The notes: a model not told the origin generated them from the letters alone. 64,000 nucleotides of DNA from Aeoliella mucimassa (GCF_007748035.1 NZ_CP036278.1:3224001-3288000), one strand, 5' to 3'. Positions 7,739-17,992 are shown, counted from the first letter of the stretch. Program-made: numbers and translations.

Positions 7739-10700
7739 ATGACAGCCGCAGAGTTAATCGACACGCTGGAAGCCAAAGAGCTACTGCCCAAGGAAACGGC
7801 AGACAAGCTTCGTAAGAAGATTGCCAAGAGCAGCAAGCCCCTCACAGCAAAATCGCTGGCTCGGTTTCTGATTGAAAAGGGACATCTCTCCAAGCAAGAC
7901 GTGGTGGAAGCCCTGGCCGCAGGCGGCGAAGTGAAGCTTCCCCCGCCCGAGCCCTCCAGCACTGGCGAGCCTTCCGGCGTCGACCTGCCGATGGAAGATC
8001 TGCAGGACCTGAGTAGCTCGTCGGAGTGGACCATGGATGGCGAAAGCGGTGCCTTCGCCGAGCCGACCGGCGGCGCCATGGAAGCTGCTGAGCCCACTTC
8101 GAAGAAGAAACGCAAGAAGAGCAAAAAAGGCAACGAATGGGACTCGCCACTATTGCTGATCGGCGGCGGTAGCCTGGTATTCATGGTCGTCGTGGGATTA
8201 TTGATCTACTGGATCATGTTCGCGGAAAACGCCGACAACATTCTTGGTGCTGCTCGCGACGACATGGAAGCTGGCTCGTATGGAAATGCGATCGCCAACT
8301 ACGAGAAGTTTGTCGAGAGCTACCAGAGCAACGCGGAGTACAGCACCGCGCGGGTAGAACTGGCGATGGCCCGCATTCGCCAGCGTCTAGAAACCAGCGA
8401 CGAAAAGGATGCGTTTGAAGTAGCCGAGAAGGAACTGAACGCCATCGGCAGTGAACCCGATTTCCATGTCGCCGAGGAGGACCTTAGCGCCCTGCTCCCG
8501 CGCATCGCTCGAGGGTTGGCCGACAAAGCCGAAGCGAGCAAAGACCCGGCAGTGACCGACGACTTGGCCGCCCGCGCGACTCGTGCGTTGGAGATGGCCA
8601 ACAACACCAAGTACATCCCCAAGTCGCGTCGCGACAACACCGAACTTGAAGAGATTCTCGCGACGCTTGACACGATTGCCAAGCGTCAGCAGTCGCTTTC
8701 CGACTTGGCAGCTGCCCTTAAGCAGATTGAAGAACTCAACGGCCAGGGCGATGCTTCGGCTGCTTTTGCGGTGCAGGAAGAACTGGTCGACAAGCATCCC
8801 ACGCTGCTCAACAACCAAGAGCTGCTGAAGGCATTGCAAAGCATCTCGGAAACCGAACAGAAGAACATTAGCTACGTCGAAGAGCCGGTTGATGCCTCGA
8901 CCAGCGAACGCGACAACAATGTGGTGGCAACGCTTGCCGTAGCGAACCGCCGAATCACTGGCACGTCGCCGGCAACAGGGGCCGTTTGCGTCGTGGTCGA
9001 CGGAGCCGCTTATGGCATCGACTCCAGCACAGGCAACGTGCTCTGGCGTCGCTACACAGGGCCATCCACGTCGCCCCAGGAAGCACTGAGCATCGAGAGT
9101 GACGTGATCCTGATCGACTGGCGGATGCCCGAGCCCAACAAGGTGCAGCAATCGCTAGTGCGAGTGAACGCTGAAACGGGACAACTCGTTTGGCGGTTGG
9201 AACTCGACGATCAAGTCGCCGCACCGACGCTGGCGGGCAATCGTTTGCTGCTTGCCGGAGCCTCTGGCAAGTTGCATGTGGTCGACGCCAAGAGTGGTGC
9301 TCGCGCGGGCTACGTGCAGTTCTCGCAACCACTCACAACGACTCCTACGTTCGACCCGAATAAAGGTGTCGTTTACCTGACTGGCGAGCGATCCAGTTTC
9401 TACAGCGTTTCGATCAACGACATGAGTTGCCTCGGTGTGTACTTCACCAAGCACGCCCGCGGCAGCATCGTGGCTCCCCCAGTGGTCGCCATCGACAAAG
9501 TCGTGGTGGTCGAAAACGATGGCGCCGATACCTCGAAGGTGCTCTTGTTCTCGACAACGGCTAACGGAGCCATCGATAAACAACTCGGCGCACAGCGTCT
9601 TACTGGCCGTGTAGTCACTCAGCCGTTAGTCGACGGTCGCCGAATCACATTCATCACCGACCGTGGGCAAATCGCTGTCTACGAGGTGAGTGTCGGTGCC
9701 GATGGGGATGCTCTAACGCTGGTCGCCCAGAAGTCGGATCGTAGTGCTCAGCCCCGTGTTAGTTTTGGACATATGCTCGATGGCCACGTCTGGGTTGCCG
9801 AGAGTTCACTCGTAAAGTACGCCATCTCTCCGACTGGTAATCGATTGAATGCGGTCGGTTTGAAGAACGATTACAACCGCTCGCAGTACGTCACCCCGCT
9901 CGCGGTACGCGGCGACGTGGTGATTCACACGCGTGGTCGCCGCCGTAAGGCAGGCTTCACCGTGACTGCCTCGAACAGCAGCGATGGCAGCCCTTACTGG
10001 GAAACCGATATCGCGACTCCTGCAGCCGGCAATCCGCTGGCGAGCGCCAATCCCTTGGCTTTGCTCGAAGCCGATGCGAATGGCAAGGTCTACCGATTTG
10101 ATCCCGAGGCCATCAAGACTCGCGTGCAGAACGACTCGCTCGAGAATCCGTTGGGCAATTCCGACGAAACGGTCTACAGCTATTCGAACCTGCTAGCCGA
10201 CGGGGCTGCCGTGTTTGCGGCTGAGGATGCCGCGCACGTGTTGTTGTATTCTCCGAGTGCACCGAAGCCACTCTCGAAGATCGACCTGGCTGCTCCCCTG
10301 GCAGCAAGCCCCACGACCTTTGGTAAAGGCTGGGTGGCTCCGCTGAAAGTTGGGCAGGTGTTTGTGCTCGATGCCGAGTCCGGTAAACCAATCGCCGCCC
10401 CGTTCCAGCCGACCCTCGAAGCAGGACGCACCCTGCATTGGAAACCTGCCAGCGTCTACGACCAGGATCGTCTGCTAATCACCGACGGAGCGACCAAACT
10501 CTACATGCTTGAAGTCGGCGACGATGGGGCTCCCGCGCTTACCGCCGCGAGCGAAGCAACACTCAATCTCACCCCGCTCAGTACCGGCTTCACCGTGGCG
10601 GGCGACGTCGCCGTGGCGATTGCCGCTAATGGCCAACTTTCCATCTACAAACTGCCAGAACTCGAACCGCTGCAAAGCGTGAACCCTGGCGGCCGCGTTG

Positions 10701-11017
10701 TGTGGGGCCCCCATGCCGCTGGCGAAACCGTGGTGCTGGCAACCGCTAAGTCGTTGACAGCCATCGACAGCTCTGGCGCCGCAACCTGGCAGGTTCCCTT
10801 GGAAACCGGTGCTTTGGCCGGCACACCGCTGACTGATGGCGGCTCGATGATCGTTGCCGCCCAGGATGGCACGATCCTGCGAATCAACCTTGCCGATGGC
10901 AGTATTGCTGGTCGGGCCGATGCCGGCGAGCCCATCGCTGCTGGTCCGGTGAAGCTGGGCAACCGCTTGGTCGTCTCCGCCCGTGATGGTTCCCTGTTGG
11001 TTGTCGACGCTCCCTAA
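7739..11017 (+). CDS. membrane protein with PQQ-like beta-propeller and TPR-like linker
   Basis: A 1,092-residue protein. Residues 1-65 form a small helical domain (AELIDTLEAKELLPKETADKLRKKI) that also occurs at the front of planctomycete regulatory proteins. A low-complexity acidic/Lys linker leads to one transmembrane helix at about residues 138-160. A helical TPR-like region (about 165-380) precedes repeated PQQ/WD-like blades such as GAVCVVVDGAAYGIDSSTGNVLWRR and LAGNRLLLAGASGKLHVVD through the C-terminus. Such propellers usually act as periplasmic scaffolds. The stop overlaps the next ATG (TAATG), so it is coupled to the solute-binding-like gene. Its function is unknown beyond probable assembly into the ExbB/ExbD envelope complex. 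Confidence 0.82.
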   Translation: MTAAELIDTLEAKELLPKETADKLRKKIAKSSKPLTAKSLARFLIEKGHLSKQDVVEALAAGGEVKLPPPEPSSTGEPSGVDLPMEDLQDLSSSSEWTMDGESGAFAEPTGGAMEAAEPTSKKKRKKSKKGNEWDSPLLLIGGGSLVFMVVVGLLIYWIMFAENADNILGAARDDMEAGSYGNAIANYEKFVESYQSNAEYSTARVELAMARIRQRLETSDEKDAFEVAEKELNAIGSEPDFHVAEEDLSALLPRIARGLADKAEASKDPAVTDDLAARATRALEMANNTKYIPKSRRDNTELEEILATLDTIAKRQQSLSDLAAALKQIEELNGQGDASAAFAVQEELVDKHPTLLNNQELLKALQSISETEQKNISYVEEPVDASTSERDNNVVATLAVANRRITGTSPATGAVCVVVDGAAYGIDSSTGNVLWRRYTGPSTSPQEALSIESDVILIDWRMPEPNKVQQSLVRVNAETGQLVWRLELDDQVAAPTLAGNRLLLAGASGKLHVVDAKSGARAGYVQFSQPLTTTPTFDPNKGVVYLTGERSSFYSVSINDMSCLGVYFTKHARGSIVAPPVVAIDKVVVVENDGADTSKVLLFSTTANGAIDKQLGAQRLTGRVVTQPLVDGRRITFITDRGQIAVYEVSVGADGDALTLVAQKSDRSAQPRVSFGHMLDGHVWVAESSLVKYAISPTGNRLNAVGLKNDYNRSQYVTPLAVRGDVVIHTRGRRRKAGFTVTASNSSDGSPYWETDIATPAAGNPLASANPLALLEADANGKVYRFDPEAIKTRVQNDSLENPLGNSDETVYSYSNLLADGAAVFAAEDAAHVLLYSPSAPKPLSKIDLAAPLAASPTTFGKGWVAPLKVGQVFVLDAESGKPIAAPFQPTLEAGRTLHWKPASVYDQDRLLITDGATKLYMLEVGDDGAPALTAASEATLNLTPLSTGFTVAGDVAVAIAANGQLSIYKLPELEPLQSVNPGGRVVWGPHAAGETVVLATAKSLTAIDSSGAATWQVPLETGALAGTPLTDGGSMIVAAQDGTILRINLADGSIAGRADAGEPIAAGPVKLGNRLVVSARDGSLLVVDAP

Positions 11018-13365
11018 TGTTTTCTCCGCAGTTAAGCAATCGAATGATGTCCGCTTCGCCACGCCCTGTCGCCTTCCGCTTGTTCCACCTGATGCTGGTG
11101 GTGCTTACGGTAGCCACTTGCGCGGAAACCCTTGCTCAGAACAAGGACGAAGGGCCGCTCTACATGCGGACCCCGTTCGACCGCATCGTTATGAAGTCGG
11201 GGCAAAAGGTTAACGTCCAGAAGTTGCGACTCCCCTGGGGCGGACGCACGGTGCCAGCTACGCTGCCCGCGGCGGGAACCTTCAAGGCCCGGCTGCTTGA
11301 AGGTCCGAATACCCTATCGGAATATGACATCTCCTGGTCGCAAGTCGCCCGCATCGATCTGTTTGAAGACATGATCATGCAAGAAGGTGTGCAACTGACC
11401 AAAGATAAGAAGTTCGACGACGCCTTCCCCTACTTTGCTTACCTATTGAAGGAAGCACCTCAAACTCGCGGACTCGATCAGGCAATCAGCACCTACCTGC
11501 AAACCAATGCCCTCGCTGCTTACGATCAGCATGAGTTCGATCGCGCTTTGGCGATTCTCGGCAGCCTGTACGAACGCACGCCGAACTCCCGTGGGTTGTC
11601 CGGCGCGGTTGATACCGTTGCGAGCAAAATCATCGAGCAGTACCTGGCCGAGAAAAATTACAAAGCGGCTCGATTGACCCTCGATGTAGTCGACCATACG
11701 TTTCGCGGGTTAGACATCAAAGTCGTCAATCAATGGCGGGGTAACTTCAAGCAAACCGCTTCGTCGCAGTTGAAGGAAGCCGAACGGCTGATCAACGCCC
11801 GCCAGTACCTTGAAGCTCGGCAGGCCATCGCCGAAGCAGTCGGCGTATGGCCCGAACAACCAGGTATTGTCGAAATGCAGGAACGCCTGCAACGCGAGCA
11901 TCCCATTGTCACGCTCGGCGTGCTCCAGCGTTCCCCCAGTAAGCCCACGCACCGACTCGATAGCTTCGCGTCCACCCGCGCGGCTTCGCTCATCGCTCCC
12001 ACATTGGTGGAACTGCGAGGCTACACTTCTGAAGGTGGTGAGTACGTTTCGTCGGTAGGACAAGTAGAACTTTCCGATACGGGCCAGGAACTAACCGTTC
12101 AGTTTGTCGACGCTCCCTCGGGCAATCCGGTGGAGACTGGTTTGGCAGCGTCGGCTTTTGCTCGCAAACTGATCGAAGTGACCAATCCCGCCAGCGACGA
12201 GTACGACGAAGCCCTCGGCACGGTCATCGTCGAGGTGTCTGTCGAGTATCCCAATCTCGTCCACATCAAGTTAAGCCACTCGCATGTGCGTCCTGAGGCG
12301 TTGCTCACGCTGCCAATGTCGCCTGCTGTAGGGCAATTAAGCGATCGCGGCATTTTCTCCATTTCGGAGCAAAACAACGAATTGACTCGATTCGTAGCCG
12401 ACCCCGATCACCGCGGGGCGATTGCCGAACTCCATGAAGTCGCCTTCGCCGACGACGAAGACCTGGTAACTGCGGTTTCGCTAGGCACGGTCGACGTGAT
12501 TGACCGCGTGCCGCCATGGCAACTCCCACGTCTTCGGGCAAACAAGCAGGTAGTGATCGGCACCTATAAGCTACCAACCATACACGTGCTGATACCTACA
12601 GGGCGGTCGCCAATTACCAGCCAGCGCGAGTTCCGCCGCGCCCTGTGTTATGGTATCGACAACGAAACAATCATTCGCGACGTGCTACTCGCCGGCAACG
12701 ATGTTCCTGGTTTTCAGCCGGTAAGTGGCCCCTTTCCGGCCGGTTTGAACACAGTTGATCCCATTCGTTACGGCTACAACGGTCAAGTGAAGCCTCGGAA
12801 GTACGATCCCTACATGGCCATTGTGCTGTCGTCCGCAGCATGGTCGAACGTGCAAAAGTCGCAAGGCATTAAAGAGCCCAATCCCGACACGCCGTTGCCT
12901 AAACTCAAGCTTGGGCACTCCTCCGACGCGGTAGCTCGCACTGCTTGCAACGAGATCGTGAAGTACCTTGAACCACTTGGCATTTCGGTCGAGCTCGTCG
13001 AACTCTCCACCGAGGAGATGCTTATGGCCGACGACCTGGTCGACCTCAAGTACGTGGAATTGGAAACTTGGGAACCCGTGGTCGACGCTCGTCGGCTGCT
13101 CGGGGCCAATGGCCTGCTCGGCGAAGCGAGCGATTACATGATGCTTTCGCTCGACCGACTCGATCAGGCCGAAAACTGGAACCAGGTACGCAACGAACTA
13201 TTCAACATTCATGATGTTGCCAGCACCGACCTGCCGGTGATTCCACTCTGGCAAACAGTTAACTATTTCGCCTACCGTAGCGCCCTGACAGGCATATCGG
13301 CCGAGCCGGTTCACCTGTTCCAAGATGTCGCCAAGTGGCAACTCGAGATTCGCCCGCAACGCTAG
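11017..13365 (+). CDS. TPR plus peptide/solute-binding (SBP_bac_5-like) exported protein
   Basis: A 782-residue protein with a signal peptide in the first 40 or so residues. The N-terminal half has TPR-like helices (EDMIMQEGVQLTKDKKFDDAFPYFAYLL and later repeats). The C-terminal half resembles the family 5 extracellular solute-binding fold of ABC dipeptide importers: REFRRALCYGIDNETIIRDVLL is the typical helix after the hinge, and LPVIPLWQTVNYFAYRSAL a typical late segment. No ABC permease or ATPase gene lies nearby, so it may sense or hold a ligand for the envelope complex. The start ATG overlaps the stop of the propeller gene. Confidence 0.78.
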   Translation: MFSPQLSNRMMSASPRPVAFRLFHLMLVVLTVATCAETLAQNKDEGPLYMRTPFDRIVMKSGQKVNVQKLRLPWGGRTVPATLPAAGTFKARLLEGPNTLSEYDISWSQVARIDLFEDMIMQEGVQLTKDKKFDDAFPYFAYLLKEAPQTRGLDQAISTYLQTNALAAYDQHEFDRALAILGSLYERTPNSRGLSGAVDTVASKIIEQYLAEKNYKAARLTLDVVDHTFRGLDIKVVNQWRGNFKQTASSQLKEAERLINARQYLEARQAIAEAVGVWPEQPGIVEMQERLQREHPIVTLGVLQRSPSKPTHRLDSFASTRAASLIAPTLVELRGYTSEGGEYVSSVGQVELSDTGQELTVQFVDAPSGNPVETGLAASAFARKLIEVTNPASDEYDEALGTVIVEVSVEYPNLVHIKLSHSHVRPEALLTLPMSPAVGQLSDRGIFSISEQNNELTRFVADPDHRGAIAELHEVAFADDEDLVTAVSLGTVDVIDRVPPWQLPRLRANKQVVIGTYKLPTIHVLIPTGRSPITSQREFRRALCYGIDNETIIRDVLLAGNDVPGFQPVSGPFPAGLNTVDPIRYGYNGQVKPRKYDPYMAIVLSSAAWSNVQKSQGIKEPNPDTPLPKLKLGHSSDAVARTACNEIVKYLEPLGISVELVELSTEEMLMADDLVDLKYVELETWEPVVDARRLLGANGLLGEASDYMMLSLDRLDQAENWNQVRNELFNIHDVASTDLPVIPLWQTVNYFAYRSALTGISAEPVHLFQDVAKWQLEIRPQR

Positions 13366-13367
13366 TA

Positions 13368-14816
13368 ATGCTCCGCTCTATTAAGTCAACTTGTACTTAC
13401 CTCGCCTCATCGCTCGCTATGCGTGTGCTGATTGGCTGGTTCGCCCTGTCTACCATTTCGTGGGGGGCATCGGTCGACCGTTACTGGGATATCACCCCCT
13501 ACAACATCCAAATACTTGTCGACTGCCGTTTGTCGGAGACCTGGAATCGCCAGCTTGAGCAGAGTTTACCGGTCTATCTGAAATCGCGTGGCCGGGTTTC
13601 GATGGGACCGCTTTGGAAGATTACCATCGCCCAACTGCCCGACGATGTGGCCATCTCGAACGACTCGAACCTTGCGGTCTTCTCCGACAAGGCGATCAAG
13701 TCCGTTCGCACCGATTTCGACAAACTGATCGTCGTATCACTTTGTGAGACCACCACCGGGTACACGGCCAACGCCCAGGAATACGACTGCCTGCTAGAAA
13801 CTTGGAGTCAAATCTGGACTCTTGAAACCCGCAATCAGGCGGAGCTGCAAGAGTTGGCGTTCGACGCCACACTGCAAGCTTTCTCGCCGATGGCTACGTT
13901 TAAAGTCATTCGCGAGACACCCACCAAAGTGGAGATGAGCATGAAAGGTTCGCGATTGCCGCGCCCTGAACACACGCTCCCACTGCTGGAGGAAGGACAA
14001 GTCTTCCGCCCTGTGCTCCGCCGTGTTGATCGCACCGGCCAGCCGGTCGAAAACGGGATTCAGCCTGTCCCCTGGACCTACTTGTCGACCAACGCCTTGG
14101 ATGGCGAGACCACCACGGCCGACATCGTCAGCCATACCCCCATCCCCATGGGCGTTCGCCAGCGTGGCCGTGTCGATCAGGTCGCTGCCTTCGTGCGTCC
14201 TGGCAATCGAGAAACCCGTCTGAAGCTCTACTCACGCGATGAGCAACAAGATCCCTTGGCTGGTTTCCGTGTCTATCAGCGAGACGCGGGCGCTGAAAAA
14301 GGAGAGTTCATCGGCAAGACTACCGACGATGGGACGATCGTCGTCCACCATGGCGAAACGCCGATTCAGGTCGCCTTCGTCCAAAGCAGCGGGCAATGGA
14401 TCGCAAAGATCCCGCTTGTGCCTGGAGCCGATGGAATCATCGAAGCCCCCGTGCTCGACGATAGCAAGCGGCAAGAAGCCGAGGCCAAACTGGTTGGCAT
14501 CCGCGAGCAATTGATCGACTACGTCGCCCAGCGAAACATTTATGCTTCGCGTGCCCGGATGAAGATCAAGGCCAAGGACTTCACCGAAGCCAACCGCCTG
14601 ATTGTCATGCTCGAGAATATACCTTCCGCGACCGCGTTCGATCAGCAACACCTCCGCCCATCCGAGCAGTACATCACCAGCAAAGATCCGCAAGTTCAAA
14701 AGCGGATCACCACGCTCTTCAGCAACACCCGCGACGTGCTGGCCCAGTTCCTGGCCCCCGGCCTGGCCCAGCAGCTCAAGCGAGAGCTCGCCGAAGCCAA
14801 CGCAGCGGCCCAGTAA
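13368..14816 (+). CDS. exported hypothetical protein, last gene of the ExbB/ExbD operon
   Basis: A 482-residue protein with no family I recognise. I choose the ATG at 13368, two bases after the previous stop, over an in-frame upstream start at 13335: it avoids a 31-base overlap and gives a clean signal peptide (hydrophobic stretch about residues 18-35). The body is a mixed domain with a possible beta-sandwich near residues 270-360 and a helical C-terminal tail rich in Lys/Glu/Ala. It is followed by an AGCGGC/GCCGCT stem at about 14869-14887 and then tRNA-Leu, so it ends the operon. Confidence 0.75.
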   Translation: MLRSIKSTCTYLASSLAMRVLIGWFALSTISWGASVDRYWDITPYNIQILVDCRLSETWNRQLEQSLPVYLKSRGRVSMGPLWKITIAQLPDDVAISNDSNLAVFSDKAIKSVRTDFDKLIVVSLCETTTGYTANAQEYDCLLETWSQIWTLETRNQAELQELAFDATLQAFSPMATFKVIRETPTKVEMSMKGSRLPRPEHTLPLLEEGQVFRPVLRRVDRTGQPVENGIQPVPWTYLSTNALDGETTTADIVSHTPIPMGVRQRGRVDQVAAFVRPGNRETRLKLYSRDEQQDPLAGFRVYQRDAGAEKGEFIGKTTDDGTIVVHHGETPIQVAFVQSSGQWIAKIPLVPGADGIIEAPVLDDSKRQEAEAKLVGIREQLIDYVAQRNIYASRARMKIKAKDFTEANRLIVMLENIPSATAFDQQHLRPSEQYITSKDPQVQKRITTLFSNTRDVLAQFLAPGLAQQLKRELAEANAAAQ

Positions 14817-14949
14817 AAGCCGCCCTGTTTTACGCAATTGCGTCAATCGACGTCTCCTCCCACGGCCTGAAGCGGCCGGTTTCGCCGCTACCAGACCACC
14901 CACTTGTCACTGACGCAGATTAACGTAAGCTTATATCTACCACTACCAA

Positions 14950-15033
14950 GCCGGAGTGGCGGAATTGGCAGACGCGCTGGATTCAAAATCCAGTGCCCGC
15001 AAGGGCGTGAGGGTTCGAGTCCCTCCTCCGGTA
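14950..15033 (+). tRNA. tRNA-Leu (anticodon CAA)
   Basis: An 84-base class II tRNA. The acceptor arm GCCGGAG pairs with CTCCGGT (one G-U) at 15026-15032, with discriminator A at 15033. The anticodon stem CTGGA/TCCAG encloses loop TTCAAAA, giving anticodon CAA. A variable arm (GCCCGCAAGGGCGT) and T-arm GGGTTCGAGTCCC are present. The 3' CCA is not encoded. A terminator hairpin follows. Confidence 0.97.
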
Positions 15034-15046
15034 CTCTCTCAAACGC

Positions 15047-15082
15047 AAGGACTTAGGGCGGTTTATCCCTGAGTCCTTTCTT
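15047..15082 (+). terminator. intrinsic terminator after tRNA-Leu
   Basis: AAGGACTTAGGG (15047-15058) pairs with CCCTGAGTCCTT (15067-15078) as a 12-bp stem with one G-T pair and an 8-base loop, followed by TCTT. Confidence 0.7.
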
Positions 15083-15581
15083 ATGCCCATAAGGGATTCG
15101 TGGTAAATCAGAGTCGGCTTTGGATTCGTACTGCCCTTGCATCACTGGCTCGCCTGCTTTCTCAAATCTGATCCAGGACAATGGTCTGCCATTGCTTCTT
15201 AGGAAGTAGATCCACCTCAACAACTGAGGGATCGTTTCTCGAGCATGTCTACCCCAGGATGGTTGACTGGCTGTGGTCCGCGAGCGGGAATGTTCACCTC
15301 TGGCAAACTGGTGTAATTGGTCCAGATCCACATTCCTTTGTAAGCGAATGCTCAGGACCTCCATGGACAGATTACGAAGTTGCTCCAAGCCATCAACCGA
15401 TGCTTTGTAATAGCCCGCACTCTGCTGCCGTAGCATAGATAGGGGAATGAATCACTTCACCATGGCTCTTATGTGCCTTCACAATCAGACTAATTGGACA
15501 GTGGTGAGAGATGGTATTCGTCTGGCAGTGTTGTACCGAAGACAAGGATGATTAGTTCTTAGTTGGGAAGCACGAGTTGCC
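15083..15581. other. intergenic region without a supported gene
   Basis: About 500 bases between the tRNA terminator and the porin gene. Open frames on both strands have no recognisable domain, signal peptide or ribosome site. I also see no integrase remnant or tRNA-end direct repeat that would mark an integration site. Confidence 0.5.
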
Positions 15582-17033
15582 ATGAGGCTCATTCGATTAT
15601 CACTATCGCTAACTGTATTCGTCAGCACACTCTTTGGTGCAGCGCAGACTTGGTCGGGGGACATCCACTCCTTCCCCCAACAAGGCATGCTCTTGGCACA
15701 ACCTCTCTCGGTGGCGGTAGCCTCTTCGCGAGCCCCTGCAGCAGAAGACAAAAGCATCGCTTCCGATGGTTACTTCCCAACTGCACCTGTCGACGATGAA
15801 CCTGATTCCAACTCATTGAACGACGAGTCGACGCTCGAAGAGCCGACAGATGAAACTCTGCCGCGGTTGAACTTGTTCGACGATCGGTTGCATCAACTGG
15901 GACCAGTAGTGGGCGAGTTCGCCTATACAGGTGAGTTCTTCAATAATGCACGCGGAGGTCTAAGCACGAAGTCCGCTACCCGATATCGCGGGAATCTCGA
16001 CTTGATTCTCGACTTTGACCTAGAGCAAATCGCTGGATTGTCCGGCGGTACATTTTTTCTCTACGGCCAGCAAGGGCACGGCAGTGGTATCACTGAAGAC
16101 TTCGTGGGGGACTTTCAAACAATCAGCAATATCGACGCCGGCGATTTTTCGCAAGTGAGCGAATACTGGTAGTTACAGCCATTGGCCGAAGGTTTAATCA
16201 CCTTCAAGTTTGGAAAACAGGATGGCAATGCCGACTTTTGTGCCCTCGATTCGGCGGCCAGTTTCATTGGATCGTCGTTCGGCTTGATTCCGAACGTACC
16301 GCTGCCAACCTTTCCCGATCCGGCGATGGGAGCAGCCGTGTACTTGACGCCCAATGATGCCTGGTGGATTGGCGCAGCGGTGTTTGATGGCTGTTCCAAT
16401 GGACGAACCTGGGGGTGGTCCGACTTGGGGTGTGAGGGATCGCTAAGCATAGTCGAGGCGATCTATCGTCCTGCATTTGCCAGCGGTTCGCTGCCCGGCG
16501 GCTATCATGTTGGTCTGTGGTATCACAGTGGTGAGGTTAGCAACATAGGTACGGGGGAACCCCACGCGGGCAACTATGGCCTATTCACTGCTGGCGAACA
16601 ACTCCTCTGGAAAGAGCATGACAGTCCGGAGGACGACCAGGGCTTGGCCCTATTCGGTCAGTTTGGCTGGGCCCCTGAAGAGTACAACGACGTGACGCAG
16701 TACTACGGCGGCGGCTTGCTTTACAAAGGACTGTTCAAGGGCCGCGACAATGACTACGTTGGCTTCGGTATTGCCCACGCGTGCTTCAGCACTGCACTGA
16801 CCAGTCCGCTCATCATCAGCCGTCAAACGGTTTATCGAGGTAGAACCCACACCTTCCTGAGCCCAATGGGAAGTGAAGATTCAGACATGAGCGAAACCGC
16901 CTTGGAGTGGTTCTATCTCTATGAGGCGACCCCCTGGCTGCAGTTGCAGCCCGACCTGCAATATATCGTCACCCCAGGAGGGAGCGGTCGCGATGCGCTC
17001 GTCGTTGGTCTTCGCTTCCAATGCATGCTGTAA
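15582..17033 (+). pseudogene. carbohydrate-porin (OprB-like) gene interrupted by an in-frame amber codon
   Basis: The reading frame starts with a signal peptide ([20 protein letters not shown]) and continues as an outer-membrane porin. The N-terminal part has [20 protein letters not shown] and [14 protein letters not shown]. After a TAG at 16170-16172 the same frame goes on with LAEGLITFKFGKQDGNADF, typical of OprB-type porins, and ends with a beta-strand plus terminal aromatic-rich strands (QPDLQYIVTP, LRFQCML). Both parts together (about 483 codons) are normal porin length. The stop follows Trp196 at a place where related porins commonly have Tyr, so one base change from TAC or TAT explains it. 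It could be a true pseudogene or an assembly error. Confidence 0.8.
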
Positions 17034-17060
17034 TCGCACGCGCTGCTTCGATAGCACACC

Positions 17061-17312
17061 TTACCGATATTGGTATTGCTGGCGAGGTTGCACACTCTGT
17101 GGCTCGACAGTGTGTCGCGTGGATCGACCAGAGCGAGTCGATCGATAGTTCAATTGTCCCTGGCGTGCGCGGTGATACCAACGAGCGGCTACACAACTGC
17201 TCTGCAAAGTAGAGTCGGCACTAACGGTGGAAGGAGCATTGCCGATCAGCAGCACTCCGTTGCAAGCGATCAATGCCGTTAATACGAGAAAGAGACGTAG
17301 ACGACGTTTCAT
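17061..17312 (-). CDS. possible small exported hypothetical protein
   Basis: An 83-codon frame whose first 32 residues form a convincing signal peptide (MKRRLRLFLVLTALIACNGV, then an AXA-type site near STVSA). A GGAG sequence lies about 11 bases before the ATG. The rest is Arg/Gln/Tyr-rich and has no recognisable domain. Low-complexity composition and the lack of any known family make this doubtful, and a frameshifted remnant is equally possible. Confidence 0.35.
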   Translation of the reverse strand: MKRRLRLFLVLTALIACNGVLLIGNAPSTVSADSTLQSSCVAARWYHRARQGQLNYRSTRSGRSTRHTVEPQSVQPRQQYQYR

Positions 17313-17848
17313 CTGTGGTGACTCCGCTAGAGAGACAAGAATTCTAACCCAAGCTGTTGTAGTTCATCCTAATCAAGCAACAGATATCTTCAACTGGTTG
17401 TATTGCATCGATTAGCCGGCTTGGATGGCCGAGCGGTGAGATTTTCGAGCAGATCAGGGTCTCTCTCGGTTCTAGGGAAATGAGTGTCCGCGCAAGCATC
17501 GCAATTACGTATTCCACCTCTCTAGTCGACGCCTTTATCAGGCAGAATAACAGGGGTCTCTCGCTGGATTATCGACAACACTTTTTGCTTGCAAATGGCC
17601 ACTTATGGTGGTCTAATGAACAGGTGCAATGTGTGTTGGTTTTGTATCGATGGGAGGTTAGCGAGATGTGATGGTTTTTGACAATTCAAACGTGTCGCAG
17701 TGCGCAGGCGAATGGTTGGTTGCGTAGGTGTTCGCTGCTGCGCGGGTGTCAAAGCTGCAGGCTAGATCCTTCGGGTGCTGGAAGCTGCTCCCGTCAGGAT
17801 GACATTCCGCAATCTGCAATCACAAATCTCCAATCGGCCCCCTCCCAG

Positions 17849-17876
17849 AATAGTTTCCCACCCATGGGAATCTATT
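17849..17876. repeat. hairpin repeat, copy 1
   Basis: AATAGTTTCCCA (17849-17860) and TGGGAATCTATT (17865-17876) form a 12-bp stem with one mismatch and a 4-base loop. The same arms recur at 17950-17992. Confidence 0.65.
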
Positions 17877-17949
17877 TTTGGCAACTATCGTGGAGGTGTT
17901 GATGTAAGTGCATGCCTACAAACGACTTGTGATAAGTGCGCAGCGGGAA

Positions 17950-17992
17950 AATAGTTTCCCATCCGATGCGTTTTGGGAAATGGGAATCTATT
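17950..17992. repeat. hairpin repeat, copy 2
   Basis: Left arm AATAGTTTCCCA (17950-17961) and right arm TGGGAATCTATT (17981-17992) are identical to copy 1 but have a 19-base loop. The right arm occurs a third time at 18058-18069, with a degenerate left arm near 18035-18044. Confidence 0.65.

Noticed and set aside
14950-17033. Integrated island at tRNA-Leu
   Set aside because: No integrase and no direct repeat of the tRNA 3' end found downstream.
17412-17470. tRNA-like sequence (TGGCCGAGCGGT, a tRNA-Leu/Ser D-arm motif)
   Set aside because: Only about 14 bases match; no anticodon or T arm can be folded.
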